The position numbers and the translations under genes were made by a program. Of a stretch of DNA of 33,332 nucleotides, positions 7,470 through 15,410 are shown in pieces. Where the stretch lies: NCBI GenBank assembly GCA_002317175.1, contig DCJA01000012.1:1-33332 (forward strand), written 5' to 3'. Every line of letters begins with the position of its first letter. The first letter of the stretch is position 1. The notes beneath the pieces are model-generated. The model worked only from the letters and a program-made list of their open reading frames with translations. It ran no database searches and was not told the DNA's origin. The DNA comes from Lachnospiraceae bacterium UBA1712 (GTDB lineage: Bacteria; Bacillota; Clostridia; Lachnospirales; Lachnospiraceae).

Positions 7470-9854
7470 TTAGATCTTCTTAAGTTTAGCGAACATAGCA
7501 TACATTACCTTTTTGCCTGCGCCATCAAATTCCACTGTAACCTTATAGTCTTTCACATCATCCAGAATATCCAGTACAGTGCCCTGTCCATATTTCACAT
7601 GACTTACTCTGTCTCCTACTCCATATTCAAGCTTATCAGCTTTGGCCATTCCCTTGGAAAATGCTGACATAGCATTGAGAGTTGAAGATGGCTTGCCATT
7701 TTTGCTTCCTGCTTTCGAAGCTGATGTAGAGCCTGTAGCTAATGAGCCAAATCCTTTACTAATTCCACTGCCTGCTCCAAACACGTTGCCGCTGGATATT
7801 CCACTGCCTACGCCAAACACATTTCCAGCAGTGCTTCCATTTCCAAGACCAAAAGGTTTTGCCTTAAATATATTCCTTTCGTAGGAATCATTGTCATACG
7901 AATCCAGTTCAACCTTTTTCTGCTTTGGAAGCGTATTGTCCAACAGATGTTCTGGTATCTCACGAACAAATCTGCTGACAGGATTGTATTGGAACTCACC
8001 CTTATTCATACGACATCTTGCGTAGGTAATGGTAAGATCCTTTTTGGCTCTTGTTATTCCAACATAAGCCAGTCTTCGCTCTTCCTCTATGGCATCCGGA
8101 TCTGTATCCATCATAGACATATAACTAGGAAAAACTCCATCCTCGCAGCCAGCAATATATACTCGCTCAAATTCAAGGCCCTTGGCGGCATGGATAGTCA
8201 TCAGCACCGCTCTGTCCTCCTGCTCATCCATATCATCCAGATCACTTACCAGGGCCACCTCTTCCAAAAATCCTGAAAGGCTTGGCTCATCTGTAGTATC
8301 CTCATAGTATACAATCTTGTTAACGAGCTCATATATATTGTCTATTCTGTCCTCAGCATCCTCTTCCTCACTTGCCTGAAGTTCGGCGATATATCCGGTT
8401 CTCTCGATAATATCGTTAATAAGTCCTCTAAGGCCATATTCAGGTGCAGAGGCTCTCATAACTCTTACCATATCCACAAAGCCTTCTATCTTCTTTGCAG
8501 CCGCACCTATTGAAGGAATATCTCTTACCTCCTCACATGCCTCATAGAAAGTCAGTGCATGTTCTCTGGCATAAGTGGTAATTCTGTCTATTGTAGTCTG
8601 GCCTATTCCTCGTCTTGGAACATTGATTATACGCTTGACCTGCAGATCATCTCTGGCATTGTCCACCATACGCAGATAAGCCAGCATGTCTTTGATTTCT
8701 TTTCTATCGTAGAAGTTAACTCCGCCAACCAGGTTATAAGGAATACCATCCCTAACGAATTTTTCTTCCAGGATTCTTGACTGGGCATTGGTTCTATATA
8801 GAACTGCACATTCCTTGAATCTCACATGTGCTTTTCTAACCTCGCGTTCGAGGTCATCAGCTATATATTCTGCTTCCTCATATGCGGTATCAAACTGTCT
8901 GAAGTGAAGCTTATCTCCCTCCCCCTGACTGGTCCAGAGTGCCTTTTCTTTTCTGCCAACGTTATTTCGTATAACTGCGTTGGCCGCATCAAGAATATTC
9001 TGGGTAGATCGATAATTCTGTTCAAGTTTAATTACAAAAGCCTCTTCGAAATGCTGCTCAAAATCAAGAATATTTCTAATATTAGCTCCTCTGAATTTGT
9101 AAATGGACTGGTCATCATCACCCACTACGCAGAGATTTCTGTATTTCTTTGCTAATAGTCTGATTAGTTCATACTGGGCAATATTGGTATCCTGATACTC
9201 ATCAACCATAATATATCTGAATCTTTCACTGTAGTTATCCAGTACCTCAGGATGAGTTTTAAACAGTTCAACTGTTTTAAAGATAATATCATCAAAATCA
9301 AGTGCATTGGAGCTTCTTAATACCTCCTGATATTCCTTGTAGCATGTAGCTATACGCTGCTCATCATATCCGAAGGCATCCCTCTCAAACTGCTCAGGTC
9401 CAATCAGCTCATCCTTGGCAGAACTGATAGCATTAAGCACTCTCTTTTCCTTTAACTGTTTGTTATCTATATTTAGATTCTTAAATACCTGCTTCATAAC
9501 AGATTTGGAATCATCACTGTCATAGATTGTAAAATTTGTATCAAAGCCCAGAAGATCAATGTGTCTTCTCAGTATCCTTACACAGGTTGAATGGAAGGTT
9601 GCCACCCATATCTGTTCAGAACCAAATCCCACCAGATTATCCACTCGTTCTCTCATTTCCCCTGCCGCTTTGTTGGTAAATGTGATAGCAAGAATATTGT
9701 AAGGAGCTATCCCCTTCTCCTCAATCATATAAGCTATTCTATGCACAAGAACCCTTGTCTTTCCTGAGCCTGCTCCTGCAAGAATCAGGACTGGTCCTTC
9801 TGTATGCATAACTGCCTGTTTTTGTTCGTTATTAAGCGAATCGTAAATACTCAT
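7470..9854 (-). CDS. pcrA: ATP-dependent DNA helicase PcrA/UvrD
   Basis: Superfamily 1A 3'-5' DNA helicase used in repair and in clearing proteins from DNA. Walker A is GAGSGKT (27-33), motif Ia includes TFTNKAA, motif II is VDEYQDT (217-223), motif III is GDDDQSIYKFRGA (245-257), and motifs V/VI include MTIHAAKGLEF and RRLAYVGITRAKK. A C-terminal Tudor-like domain (about 744-794, YGVGDRVSHVKYGQGTV) matches the RNA-polymerase-interacting end of Gram-positive PcrA. Between body and tail is a glycine/serine-rich linker (about 665-743) with a 12-residue repeat, GNVFGVGSGISS then GNVFGAGSGISK. The ATG has AAGGA five bases upstream. A terminator hairpin ends only about 17 bp before the start codon, so read-through from the SPFH gene or a promoter I did not find must drive it. 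Confidence 0.95.
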   Translation of the reverse strand: MSIYDSLNNEQKQAVMHTEGPVLILAGAGSGKTRVLVHRIAYMIEEKGIAPYNILAITFTNKAAGEMRERVDNLVGFGSEQIWVATFHSTCVRILRRHIDLLGFDTNFTIYDSDDSKSVMKQVFKNLNIDNKQLKEKRVLNAISSAKDELIGPEQFERDAFGYDEQRIATCYKEYQEVLRSSNALDFDDIIFKTVELFKTHPEVLDNYSERFRYIMVDEYQDTNIAQYELIRLLAKKYRNLCVVGDDDQSIYKFRGANIRNILDFEQHFEEAFVIKLEQNYRSTQNILDAANAVIRNNVGRKEKALWTSQGEGDKLHFRQFDTAYEEAEYIADDLEREVRKAHVRFKECAVLYRTNAQSRILEEKFVRDGIPYNLVGGVNFYDRKEIKDMLAYLRMVDNARDDLQVKRIINVPRRGIGQTTIDRITTYAREHALTFYEACEEVRDIPSIGAAAKKIEGFVDMVRVMRASAPEYGLRGLINDIIERTGYIAELQASEEEDAEDRIDNIYELVNKIVYYEDTTDEPSLSGFLEEVALVSDLDDMDEQEDRAVLMTIHAAKGLEFERVYIAGCEDGVFPSYMSMMDTDPDAIEEERRLAYVGITRAKKDLTITYARCRMNKGEFQYNPVSRFVREIPEHLLDNTLPKQKKVELDSYDNDSYERNIFKAKPFGLGNGSTAGNVFGVGSGISSGNVFGAGSGISKGFGSLATGSTSASKAGSKNGKPSSTLNAMSAFSKGMAKADKLEYGVGDRVSHVKYGQGTVLDILDDVKDYKVTVEFDGAGKKVMYAMFAKLKKI

Positions 9855-9871
9855 ATATATCCTTTAAATAC

Positions 9872-9903
9872 AAAAAATGGGCTGCCAAAAAATGACAGCC
9901 CAT
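9872..9903 (-). terminator. Rho-independent terminator after SPFH gene
   Basis: On the minus strand ATGGGCTG pairs with CAGCCCAT (9877-9903) and is followed by a run of T. It starts about 10 bp after the SPFH stop codon. Confidence 0.8.
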
Positions 9904-9913
9904 AAATAAATAA

Positions 9914-10879
9914 CTATGCTAACTGTGTTCCACAATTTGAACAGAATTTTGCACCATTTGTAGGTGTTCCACAATTTGGACAGAACTTTGCACCTGCTGG
10001 GGCTGTTGCCTGCGCTGTTGCAGCCTGCTGACCCATGCCCATGTTGTTCATCATCTGCTGACCCATAGCCATGCCCATCTGCATCTGCATCATGCTTGAA
10101 GCAACATTACCGCCTGCGTTAGCACCACCATTGCTCATACCATCTGCCATTGCCATCTGAGTATATTTGTTAACATCTCCAACCATAGCCTGAGCTGCAG
10201 CTTTTTCCTGCATCTTCTTGATCTCTTCTGGATAATTGAAGCTTTCAATCTTAAACTCTGTAATTGTAATACCAAGCTTAAGCATATCTGCATCAAGTTC
10301 AGCTCTGATACCCTCAGCGATGTTACGTGCATCTACCTGAAGATTAAACATATCACGGCCTTCTTTTGCGATGTACTGCATAAGAAGCTGATCAAGATTA
10401 GCAACGATTCTTTCCTTAACATCTTCTACTGAGTATGTCTGACGAACACCAGCAAGTCTGTCAATTAATACATCATGATCTGCAATCTTGCAGCTGAATG
10501 TACCAAATGCTCTGATTGGCATACCACCTGGAAGTCCTGGTGCTGGAAGATTGATAGCATTCTTTGTTCCCCACTTAACAAGCTGTTCAAGTGTATTGAT
10601 AAATAATACTTCTGCACGAAGTCCAGAATTAAAGCCAAACTTAAATCCCTTTAATGTTGAAAGGAAAGGAATAATCTGAGACTCGATATCATAATTACCT
10701 TCATCTTCAAATACACCTTCACAAACTCCATTATATAAGAAAATAGCATCCTGACCTGGACGAATGATCAACTTTGATCCCTTCTTAATCTCCTGGTTCT
10801 GCCATTTCCAGAATAAAACTCCTTCTTTCTGTTCATTCCACTCTACTACATTGGAAAGCTGATTAGTTATAAAACCCAT
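9914..10879 (-). CDS. SPFH-domain protein with C-terminal zinc ribbon (YdjI/virion-core-like)
   Basis: 321 residues. An SPFH/band-7-like domain covers about 15-215 (GQDAIFLYNG, FSCKIADHDVLIDRL, YSVEDVKERIV, LGITITEFKIESFNYP). A short alanine-rich helix (about 222-240) and a Met/Gln/Gly-rich linker (about 248-295) follow, then a single zinc ribbon with C300, C303, C313 and C316 (KFCPNCG...KFCSNCG). This is the layout of bacterial YdjI-type proteins that resemble a poxvirus virion-core protein. There is no membrane helix, so membrane association, if any, is peripheral. The start ATG has AGGAGG at good spacing. It is transcribed alone from a recognisable promoter and ends in its own terminator. 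In Bacillus such proteins are tied to membrane stress responses; nothing here shows a specific role. Confidence 0.85.
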   Translation of the reverse strand: MGFITNQLSNVVEWNEQKEGVLFWKWQNQEIKKGSKLIIRPGQDAIFLYNGVCEGVFEDEGNYDIESQIIPFLSTLKGFKFGFNSGLRAEVLFINTLEQLVKWGTKNAINLPAPGLPGGMPIRAFGTFSCKIADHDVLIDRLAGVRQTYSVEDVKERIVANLDQLLMQYIAKEGRDMFNLQVDARNIAEGIRAELDADMLKLGITITEFKIESFNYPEEIKKMQEKAAAQAMVGDVNKYTQMAMADGMSNGGANAGGNVASSMMQMQMGMAMGQQMMNNMGMGQQAATAQATAPAGAKFCPNCGTPTNGAKFCSNCGTQLA

Positions 10880-10939
10880 TCTTATTCCTCCTTAACGGTA
10901 TACATCTCGTTACCCCGTCGGCTAATCACCAACGAATAT

Positions 10940-10968
10940 ATTATAATCCATTTTAAATAGTCAGTCTA
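10940..10968 (-). promoter_or_regulatory. Promoter of SPFH gene
   Basis: -10 TATAAT (10940-10945 read on minus) and -35 TAGACT (10963-10968) with a 17-bp spacer. The roughly 55-nt leader contains the small hairpin CGTTGG...CCGACG before the AGGAGG site. Confidence 0.65.
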
Positions 10969-11013
10969 CATATTTTATGATACAAGCTGTACAAAATAAG
11001 GTCTTCTAATATA

Positions 11014-11047
11014 ACAAAAAAGTGCTTGAAGAAGCTTCAAACACTTT
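11014..11047 (-). terminator. Rho-independent terminator after DUF1836 gene
   Basis: A 13-bp stem (AAAGTGTTTGAAG with CTTCAAGCACTTT, one G-T pair) and a three-base loop, followed on minus by TTTTTTG. It starts 34 bp after the DUF1836 stop. Confidence 0.85.
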
Positions 11048-11081
11048 AATTATTATCAAATATAAATATGTAGCAATCTGG

Positions 11082-11708
11082 TTACTGATTCTTTTTGTTA
11101 TCTTCATTAAGCTGCTTGCTGCTAAGACCATCAACCAGCTTCTCAATGAGAAGTTTCTTAATATACACATCCTCTGATAAAAGCGATATAAATGCAAAGG
11201 TCTGAAGCATCTCCTCTTCCTTTGGATCTCCTGTTTTGTACATCTCATGAGACTTCTCGTACTTGTCCCTGATATCTTCTATGATATCTCCCTGTATGTC
11301 CTCTTCCTTCTGGCGAAGCTCTTCATAGATATCAATAAGGTTCAGGCCTTCACCGCTCTTGCCAAAATAATTCTCATTAAGTGGTCTGAGAATTGTCTCA
11401 ATATCACTTATTGAAAGGAAATACTTGAAGTAATATATGATAAGCATAATTATCATATGCTCCTTTCCGTACTTCTTCTTGACTGGTGGTGGAAGCAGGT
11501 CATTCTTCGCATAATTATTAATCATGGTCTTGGTAAGAAGCTTGTCCACATCTTTGTTACGGGTGGTATTTCTAAGATGCTCCTCAAGGAAGCTTGTTAC
11601 CTGATCCATATACAGATCAATATTGGGGATGTCCTCTGCTTTTACGTATTCAATTCTATGCAAACTCTCGGTTATGCTTTTAATCAAATCGTTATAATCT
11701 ATAGTCAT
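11082..11708 (-). CDS. DUF1836 MerR-like regulator
   Basis: About 208 residues. The central part (LTKTMINNYAKNDLLPPPVKKKYGKEHMIIMLIIYYFK, cited by its short motifs NNYAKNDLLPPP and GKEHMIIML) is the winged-helix core of DUF1836 proteins, which are predicted DNA-binding regulators of Firmicutes. The N-terminal 60 and C-terminal 80 residues are helical and charged, and the end is rich in K, N and Q. Two in-frame ATGs lie six bases apart. The first (11712-11714) touches the -10 box TATAAT and would not be in the transcript. The second (11706-11708) falls at the expected transcription start, so I use it and predict a leaderless mRNA; no ribosome binding site precedes either. It is divergent from yerC and terminates by itself. 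Confidence 0.8.
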   Translation of the reverse strand: MTIDYNDLIKSITESLHRIEYVKAEDIPNIDLYMDQVTSFLEEHLRNTTRNKDVDKLLTKTMINNYAKNDLLPPPVKKKYGKEHMIIMLIIYYFKYFLSISDIETILRPLNENYFGKSGEGLNLIDIYEELRQKEEDIQGDIIEDIRDKYEKSHEMYKTGDPKEEEMLQTFAFISLLSEDVYIKKLLIEKLVDGLSSKQLNEDNKKNQ

Positions 11709-11714
11709 AGTCAT

Positions 11715-11743
11715 ATTATATAGTATGAAAAACTACGTTACAA
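11715..11743 (-). promoter_or_regulatory. Promoter of DUF1836 gene, leaderless arrangement
   Basis: -10 TATAAT (11715-11720 on minus) and -35 TTGTAA (11738-11743), spacer exactly 17 bp. A start six to seven bases past the -10 lands at 11708-11709, the A of the second ATG. Confidence 0.7.
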
Positions 11744-11761
11744 GGCAATTTTTAAAAGGTA

Positions 11762-11790
11762 TTTACTATCAAACTTTAATGTGTTAAAAT
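11762..11790 (+). promoter_or_regulatory. Promoter of yerC
   Basis: -35 TTTACT (11762-11767), 17-bp spacer, extended -10 TGTTAAAAT (11782-11790). It lies back to back with the DUF1836 promoter. Confidence 0.6.
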
Positions 11791-11844
11791 TTTAAAGTAT
11801 TAAAAAACAAAAGTGTTTAATATCCAGTGGGGAGGATTAATCAT

Positions 11845-12132
11845 ATGAATAACAAAATACGTACTGAAGCAGTGGATCATCTCTTCGATGCCATTCTTTC
11901 ACTTTCTAACAAAGAAGAATGCTTTAACTTTTTTGAGGATTTATGTACTATCAATGAGCTTTTATCTCTTTCACAGCGCTATGAAGTTGCAACTATGCTG
12001 CGTGAAAAGAAGACTTATCTCGAGATAGCTGAAAAAACTGGTGCAAGTACAGCTACCATTAGCAGAGTAAATCGTTCCCTCAATTATGGTTGCGATGGCT
12101 ATGAGATGGTTTTTGAAAAACTTGGCAAATAA
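11845..12132 (+). CDS. yerC: YerC/YecD family TrpR-like regulator
   Basis: 95 residues, all helical, with the TrpR-type DNA-binding core: LCTINELLSLSQRYEVATML followed by the helix-turn-helix KTYLEIAEKTGASTATISRV and the closing NRSLNYG. This is the YerC/YecD family found next to or among amino-acid and DNA-repair genes in Firmicutes; the ligand is not known. The frame runs up to a GTG at 11827, but that overlaps the ribosome binding site GGGGAGG. The ATG at 11845 lies nine bases downstream of GGAGG and is the start. It has its own promoter and terminator. Its position head-to-head with a DUF1836 regulator could mean mutual control, but no operator was identified. Confidence 0.9.
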   Translation: MNNKIRTEAVDHLFDAILSLSNKEECFNFFEDLCTINELLSLSQRYEVATMLREKKTYLEIAEKTGASTATISRVNRSLNYGCDGYEMVFEKLGK

Positions 12133-12136
12133 TTAC

Positions 12137-12166
12137 AAAGACCTGCGCTTTGCAGGTCTTTTTTTT
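12137..12166 (+). terminator. Rho-independent terminator after yerC
   Basis: AAAGACCTGC (12137-12146) pairs with GCAGGTCTTT (12152-12161) around the loop GCTTT, followed by T residues to 12166. Confidence 0.9.
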
Positions 12167-12167
12167 A

Positions 12168-12196
12168 TTTACTTTTTTTGATAGATATGCTATTCT
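12168..12196 (+). promoter_or_regulatory. Promoter of cold-shock gene
   Basis: -35 TTTACT (12168-12173), 17-bp spacer, extended -10 TGCTATTCT (12188-12196). The short leader carries the hairpin GTTGTA...TACAAC around 12204-12220, close to the expected 5' end. Confidence 0.6.
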
Positions 12197-12244
12197 TACA
12201 GTGTTGTAGGATTTACAACGAGTTTTATTTTTTGGAGGATAGAA

Positions 12245-12445
12245 ATGAACAAGGGTACTGTAAAATGGTTCAACAACCAAAAGGGTTACGGCTTTATCAG
12301 TGATGAAGCAGGCAATGATGTTTTCGTACATTACTCAGGACTTAACATGGAAGGCTTCAAGTCACTTGAAGAAGGCCAGGCTGTAGAGTTCGAAGTAGTT
12401 AATGGTGAAAAAGGACCTCAGGCTGTAAACGTAACAAAGCTGTAA
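12245..12445 (+). CDS. Cold-shock protein (CspA/CspB family)
   Basis: 66 residues, a complete cold-shock domain. KGTVKWFNNQKGYGFI (3-18) holds RNP1 (KGYGFI), and NDVFVHYSGL (25-34) holds RNP2 (VFVHY). The end ...GEKGPQAVNVTKL is typical. It is an RNA/ssDNA-binding chaperone of the cytoplasm. The ATG has GGAGG six bases upstream. The leader is only about 40 nt, much shorter than the long thermosensing leader of enteric cspA, though it has a hairpin near the 5' end. It is monocistronic, with a terminator that can also serve the convergent hisA. Confidence 0.97.
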   Translation: MNKGTVKWFNNQKGYGFISDEAGNDVFVHYSGLNMEGFKSLEEGQAVEFEVVNGEKGPQAVNVTKL

Positions 12446-12534
12446 TAATTGATTTTATTACAATTAATCATTATACGAAGTGCCTGTTACGAAATATATA
12501 AGTGTTTACGAATTTGCAGTTGTTTAATGAATTA

Positions 12535-12570
12535 ATAAAAAAGGACCGATTTGTATCGGTCCTTTTTGTT
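12535..12570. terminator. Bidirectional terminator between csp and hisA
   Basis: AAGGACCGAT (12541-12550) pairs with ATCGGTCCTT (12555-12564) around TTGT. T runs follow on plus (to 12567), and the A residues before the stem give a T run on minus. Confidence 0.85.
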
Positions 12571-12651
12571 GTATATAACTACTTTTCTGCTAGCCATCTA
12601 ATATTGTAATAATTATATTATTGCAATAAATAATAGTTAACACTTAATCTT

Positions 12652-13425
12652 CTACTCATTCTGTCTGCAAAACTTAACAGCATCCATAAAAGGCATATTA
12701 CCTCCAAACAGATCCAATGCACTTCCAACAGTAACATCTATCCTGTCTTTTCCTATGGACTTTAACAGTTTCATATCTTCTATACTTCTTACACCACCAG
12801 CATAGGTAATGTCGATTCCCTTCCACTGAGCCAGATATTCCACCAGTTCTCTTTCTATTCCATTCTGCTTACCTTCCACATCCACAGCATGAATCAGAAA
12901 CTCATCACAGAAGGCTGCAAAATAATCCAGATTATCGTATGTTATATTAACCTTGGTCAGCTTCTGCCAGCGGTCAGTAGTAATATAATACTCATCACCT
13001 ACTTTTTTACAGCTAAGATCCAATACAATCTTTTCTCTTCCCACAGCTGCCAGCAGCTTCTTAAGATTATCTTCCTCTATAATACCATCCCTGAATACAT
13101 AGCTGGTAACTATTACATGACTGGCATAATCAGTGTATTCTGCTGCATTTTCAGAAGTGATTCCACCACCAATCTGCATTCCACCCGGAAATGCTTTTAG
13201 TCCCTTCAGTGCATGTGCCCTGGTCAATTCATATTCTGCCGTGCCAGCCTTATTAAGCAGGATAATGTGTCCACCCTTAAGTCCATTGTCCTTATAAAGT
13301 CCAGCATAAAAATCTGCATCCTTTGCAGATACATAATTCTCTACCGCACTTTTGTCATTGAGGGTGCTGCCTACTATCTGTTTAACCTTGCCGTCATGTA
13401 TATCTATACATGGTCTAAATCTCAT
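12652..13425 (-). CDS. hisA: HisA, ProFAR isomerase, eukaryotic type
   Basis: 257-residue TIM barrel of histidine synthesis that converts ProFAR to PRFAR. The N-terminal RFRPCIDIHDGKVKQIVGST, then VIVTSYVF, VLDLSCKK, FLIHAVDVEGKQNGI and VGSALDLFGG resemble yeast HIS6 and plant HisA closely, not the ordinary bacterial HisA (which has D..G..VRL..G and VIGTA). The catalytic aspartates are D8 (CIDIHDG) and the Asp of HAVDVEG. It is separated from hisH-hisF by about 15 kb and lies 11 bp after fbp, probably the last gene of the dapB-fbp-hisA transcript. The resemblance to the eukaryotic clade is read by eye from the conserved blocks. Eukaryotic-type HisA is known from some Clostridia, so recent transfer need not be invoked. 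Confidence 0.92.
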   Translation of the reverse strand: MRFRPCIDIHDGKVKQIVGSTLNDKSAVENYVSAKDADFYAGLYKDNGLKGGHIILLNKAGTAEYELTRAHALKGLKAFPGGMQIGGGITSENAAEYTDYASHVIVTSYVFRDGIIEEDNLKKLLAAVGREKIVLDLSCKKVGDEYYITTDRWQKLTKVNITYDNLDYFAAFCDEFLIHAVDVEGKQNGIERELVEYLAQWKGIDITYAGGVRSIEDMKLLKSIGKDRIDVTVGSALDLFGGNMPFMDAVKFCRQNE

Positions 13426-13436
13426 ATTATTACCTG

Positions 13437-15392
13437 CTATTTCTCCAGAATCTCGCCTTCTCTGTAGGCCTCCAGAAGTTTCTCAAGCTGAACTATGTTT
13501 TCCTTTATCTCACGTCCTCTGTCAGTATCCGCAACCTTAATTCTTCTTGGTGCAATCTCAACGGGGATTCTTTCACACACAATATCCTTCTCTGTCTTAA
13601 CCGCTACATCCTTACCCTGGAATGGTTCATGACTAATCAAAAACATTCCATGTGAGTTGGCAACCAGAGTATATCCTGCTATACCAGTTTTATCCTGGTA
13701 GGCTCTTGAGAAACCGCCATCAATAACTAACAGTTTTCCGCCACATTTAATAGGAGTTTCTCCCTTTTTAAGTTCTACCGGAACATGTCCATTGATTATA
13801 TGTGAATCAGTTGGAAGCCCAAATACTTCCAGAATCTTATTAAGTATATCCTCCCTGTCATAGAGGCTGTAATATGGATTCTTAACCTCAGTGTGAGTTA
13901 GCTTATCCTTGATAAAATATCGCTCAAAGGTAGCCATCTTATCCTTGCCAAACACTGGAGAGTTTGGTCCTGCCCATATATAGTAAAGAACATCACGACC
14001 ATAATTACGCTCATCAGGATCCTTGGCATAATATCCTTTTCTGGCATAACTTTCAAGTGCATCATACAGTGACTTTCCGCTATATGAAACTCCTCCAAGA
14101 TTAAGGGAACAGAAGTTACCCTGCTCGTCCATAGGAACACAGCCATGATAGAGCAGATTTGAGTCGTGCACCTTGTACATTGCTCCCTTGGAGAACATAT
14201 ATTTCATATGTCTCTGTAGCTTCTCATTGTGCTTAAATGCACTCTTTATTCTGTCTACAACAAGCTGCTCATCTTCTGTCAGTGCATATGGACTGGCTGG
14301 ATCTACTGTTGGGAAATCAGTATCTATCATTGGATACTCAACTCCATAACAGTTAACGGTCTTCCTGTCATAATCAATCTTATCAAGAAGAAGTCTGTCC
14401 TCCATATGCCATTCAGGATGGCGCATTATCAGCTGACCCTCAAGCTTGAACTGAAGAATGGTAATAGCCTTATGCATCTTCATGTCCAGATCCAAATCTC
14501 GTGTGTTATAATCATCGTCATATTTAATGGCAAATGCGCTGCAGTCAGTATCGCCATAGGTCTGTAATGCGAAAGTAGCCAATGGAACCAGGTTGATACC
14601 ATAACCCTCTTCCAGAGTATCCAGATTGCCGTATCTGGCACAGTTACGAATAACTGATGCTATACAGGCAGGTTCTCCTGCTGCCGCACCCATCCATACT
14701 ACATCATGGTTACCCCACTGAATATCTATTGAATTGGAATTGTACTGCATAAGTGTATCCATGATAATATGTGGTCCCTTACCACGGTCATAGATATCTC
14801 CTACAATATGCAGTCTGTCCACTACCATTCTCTGAATAAGCTGACAAAGTTCCACTATAAAGTATGGCGCACTGCCTATCTGAATAATGGTATGAATAAT
14901 CTCATTGTAGTAATCTTCCTTATCCTCTATTTCAGCCTTCTCTGTAATCAGTTCTTCGATTACATAGGAGAAATCCTTTGGAAGCGCTTTTCTTACCTTT
15001 GATCTGGTATATTTGGAAGAAACATGTGCAAGCATCTGTACCAGTCTGTGAAGGGTAATCTTATACCAGTCATCCAGAAACTCCTCTTCCTCTTCCACAA
15101 TTGCCAGCTTTTCCTTAGGATAGAAAATGAGTGTAGCAAGACTCCTCTTATCCCTTTCGCTTATGCTGTTACCAAATTTTTCATCAATTTTTCTTCTAAC
15201 AGATCCTGAACCATTTCTCATTACATGGTTAAACTGTTCTGCTTCACCATGAATATCTGTTAAAAAGTGTTCAGTACCCTTTGGCAGGTTAAGTATAGCC
15301 TGCAGATTAATAATCTCAGTTGATGCTGAAGCAATGTTAGGAAACTGCTTGGCAAGACTCTTGAGATATATAAGTTCGTAATTCTTATCCAT
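13437..15392 (-). CDS. fbp: Fructose-1,6-bisphosphatase class III
   Basis: 651 residues, the usual length for the Firmicute class III enzyme, which hydrolyses fructose 1,6-bisphosphate in gluconeogenesis and belongs to the metallophosphatase superfamily. Metal-binding motifs are TDIHGE (45-50), GDIYDRG, WGNHDVVWMGAA and INGHVPVE, with the late SHGMFLISHEPF block. The start ATG lies 18 bp after dapB; the candidate site AAGGGGAG overlaps the dapB stop and is about 12 bases upstream, rather far. It is followed by hisA after 11 bp. The combination of a gluconeogenic enzyme with lysine and histidine genes has no obvious pathway logic and may only reflect shared transcription. Confidence 0.96.
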   Translation of the reverse strand: MDKNYELIYLKSLAKQFPNIASASTEIINLQAILNLPKGTEHFLTDIHGEAEQFNHVMRNGSGSVRRKIDEKFGNSISERDKRSLATLIFYPKEKLAIVEEEEEFLDDWYKITLHRLVQMLAHVSSKYTRSKVRKALPKDFSYVIEELITEKAEIEDKEDYYNEIIHTIIQIGSAPYFIVELCQLIQRMVVDRLHIVGDIYDRGKGPHIIMDTLMQYNSNSIDIQWGNHDVVWMGAAAGEPACIASVIRNCARYGNLDTLEEGYGINLVPLATFALQTYGDTDCSAFAIKYDDDYNTRDLDLDMKMHKAITILQFKLEGQLIMRHPEWHMEDRLLLDKIDYDRKTVNCYGVEYPMIDTDFPTVDPASPYALTEDEQLVVDRIKSAFKHNEKLQRHMKYMFSKGAMYKVHDSNLLYHGCVPMDEQGNFCSLNLGGVSYSGKSLYDALESYARKGYYAKDPDERNYGRDVLYYIWAGPNSPVFGKDKMATFERYFIKDKLTHTEVKNPYYSLYDREDILNKILEVFGLPTDSHIINGHVPVELKKGETPIKCGGKLLVIDGGFSRAYQDKTGIAGYTLVANSHGMFLISHEPFQGKDVAVKTEKDIVCERIPVEIAPRRIKVADTDRGREIKENIVQLEKLLEAYREGEILEK

Positions 15393-15410
15393 CAGAATTA
15401 AAGACTCCCC

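Noticed and set aside
11006..11248. 80-codon minus-strand frame through the terminator after DUF1836
   Set aside because: Mostly overlaps the DUF1836 gene in another frame and runs through a terminator hairpin.
12475..12512. Three ACGAA motifs after the cold-shock gene
   Set aside because: Short, unevenly spaced (14 and 19 bp), not distinguishable from chance.
12602..12626. AT-rich palindrome (ATTGTAATAAT / ATTATTGCAAT) after hisA
   Set aside because: Entirely A/T-rich, no T run, and a better bidirectional terminator is nearby; chance is likely.
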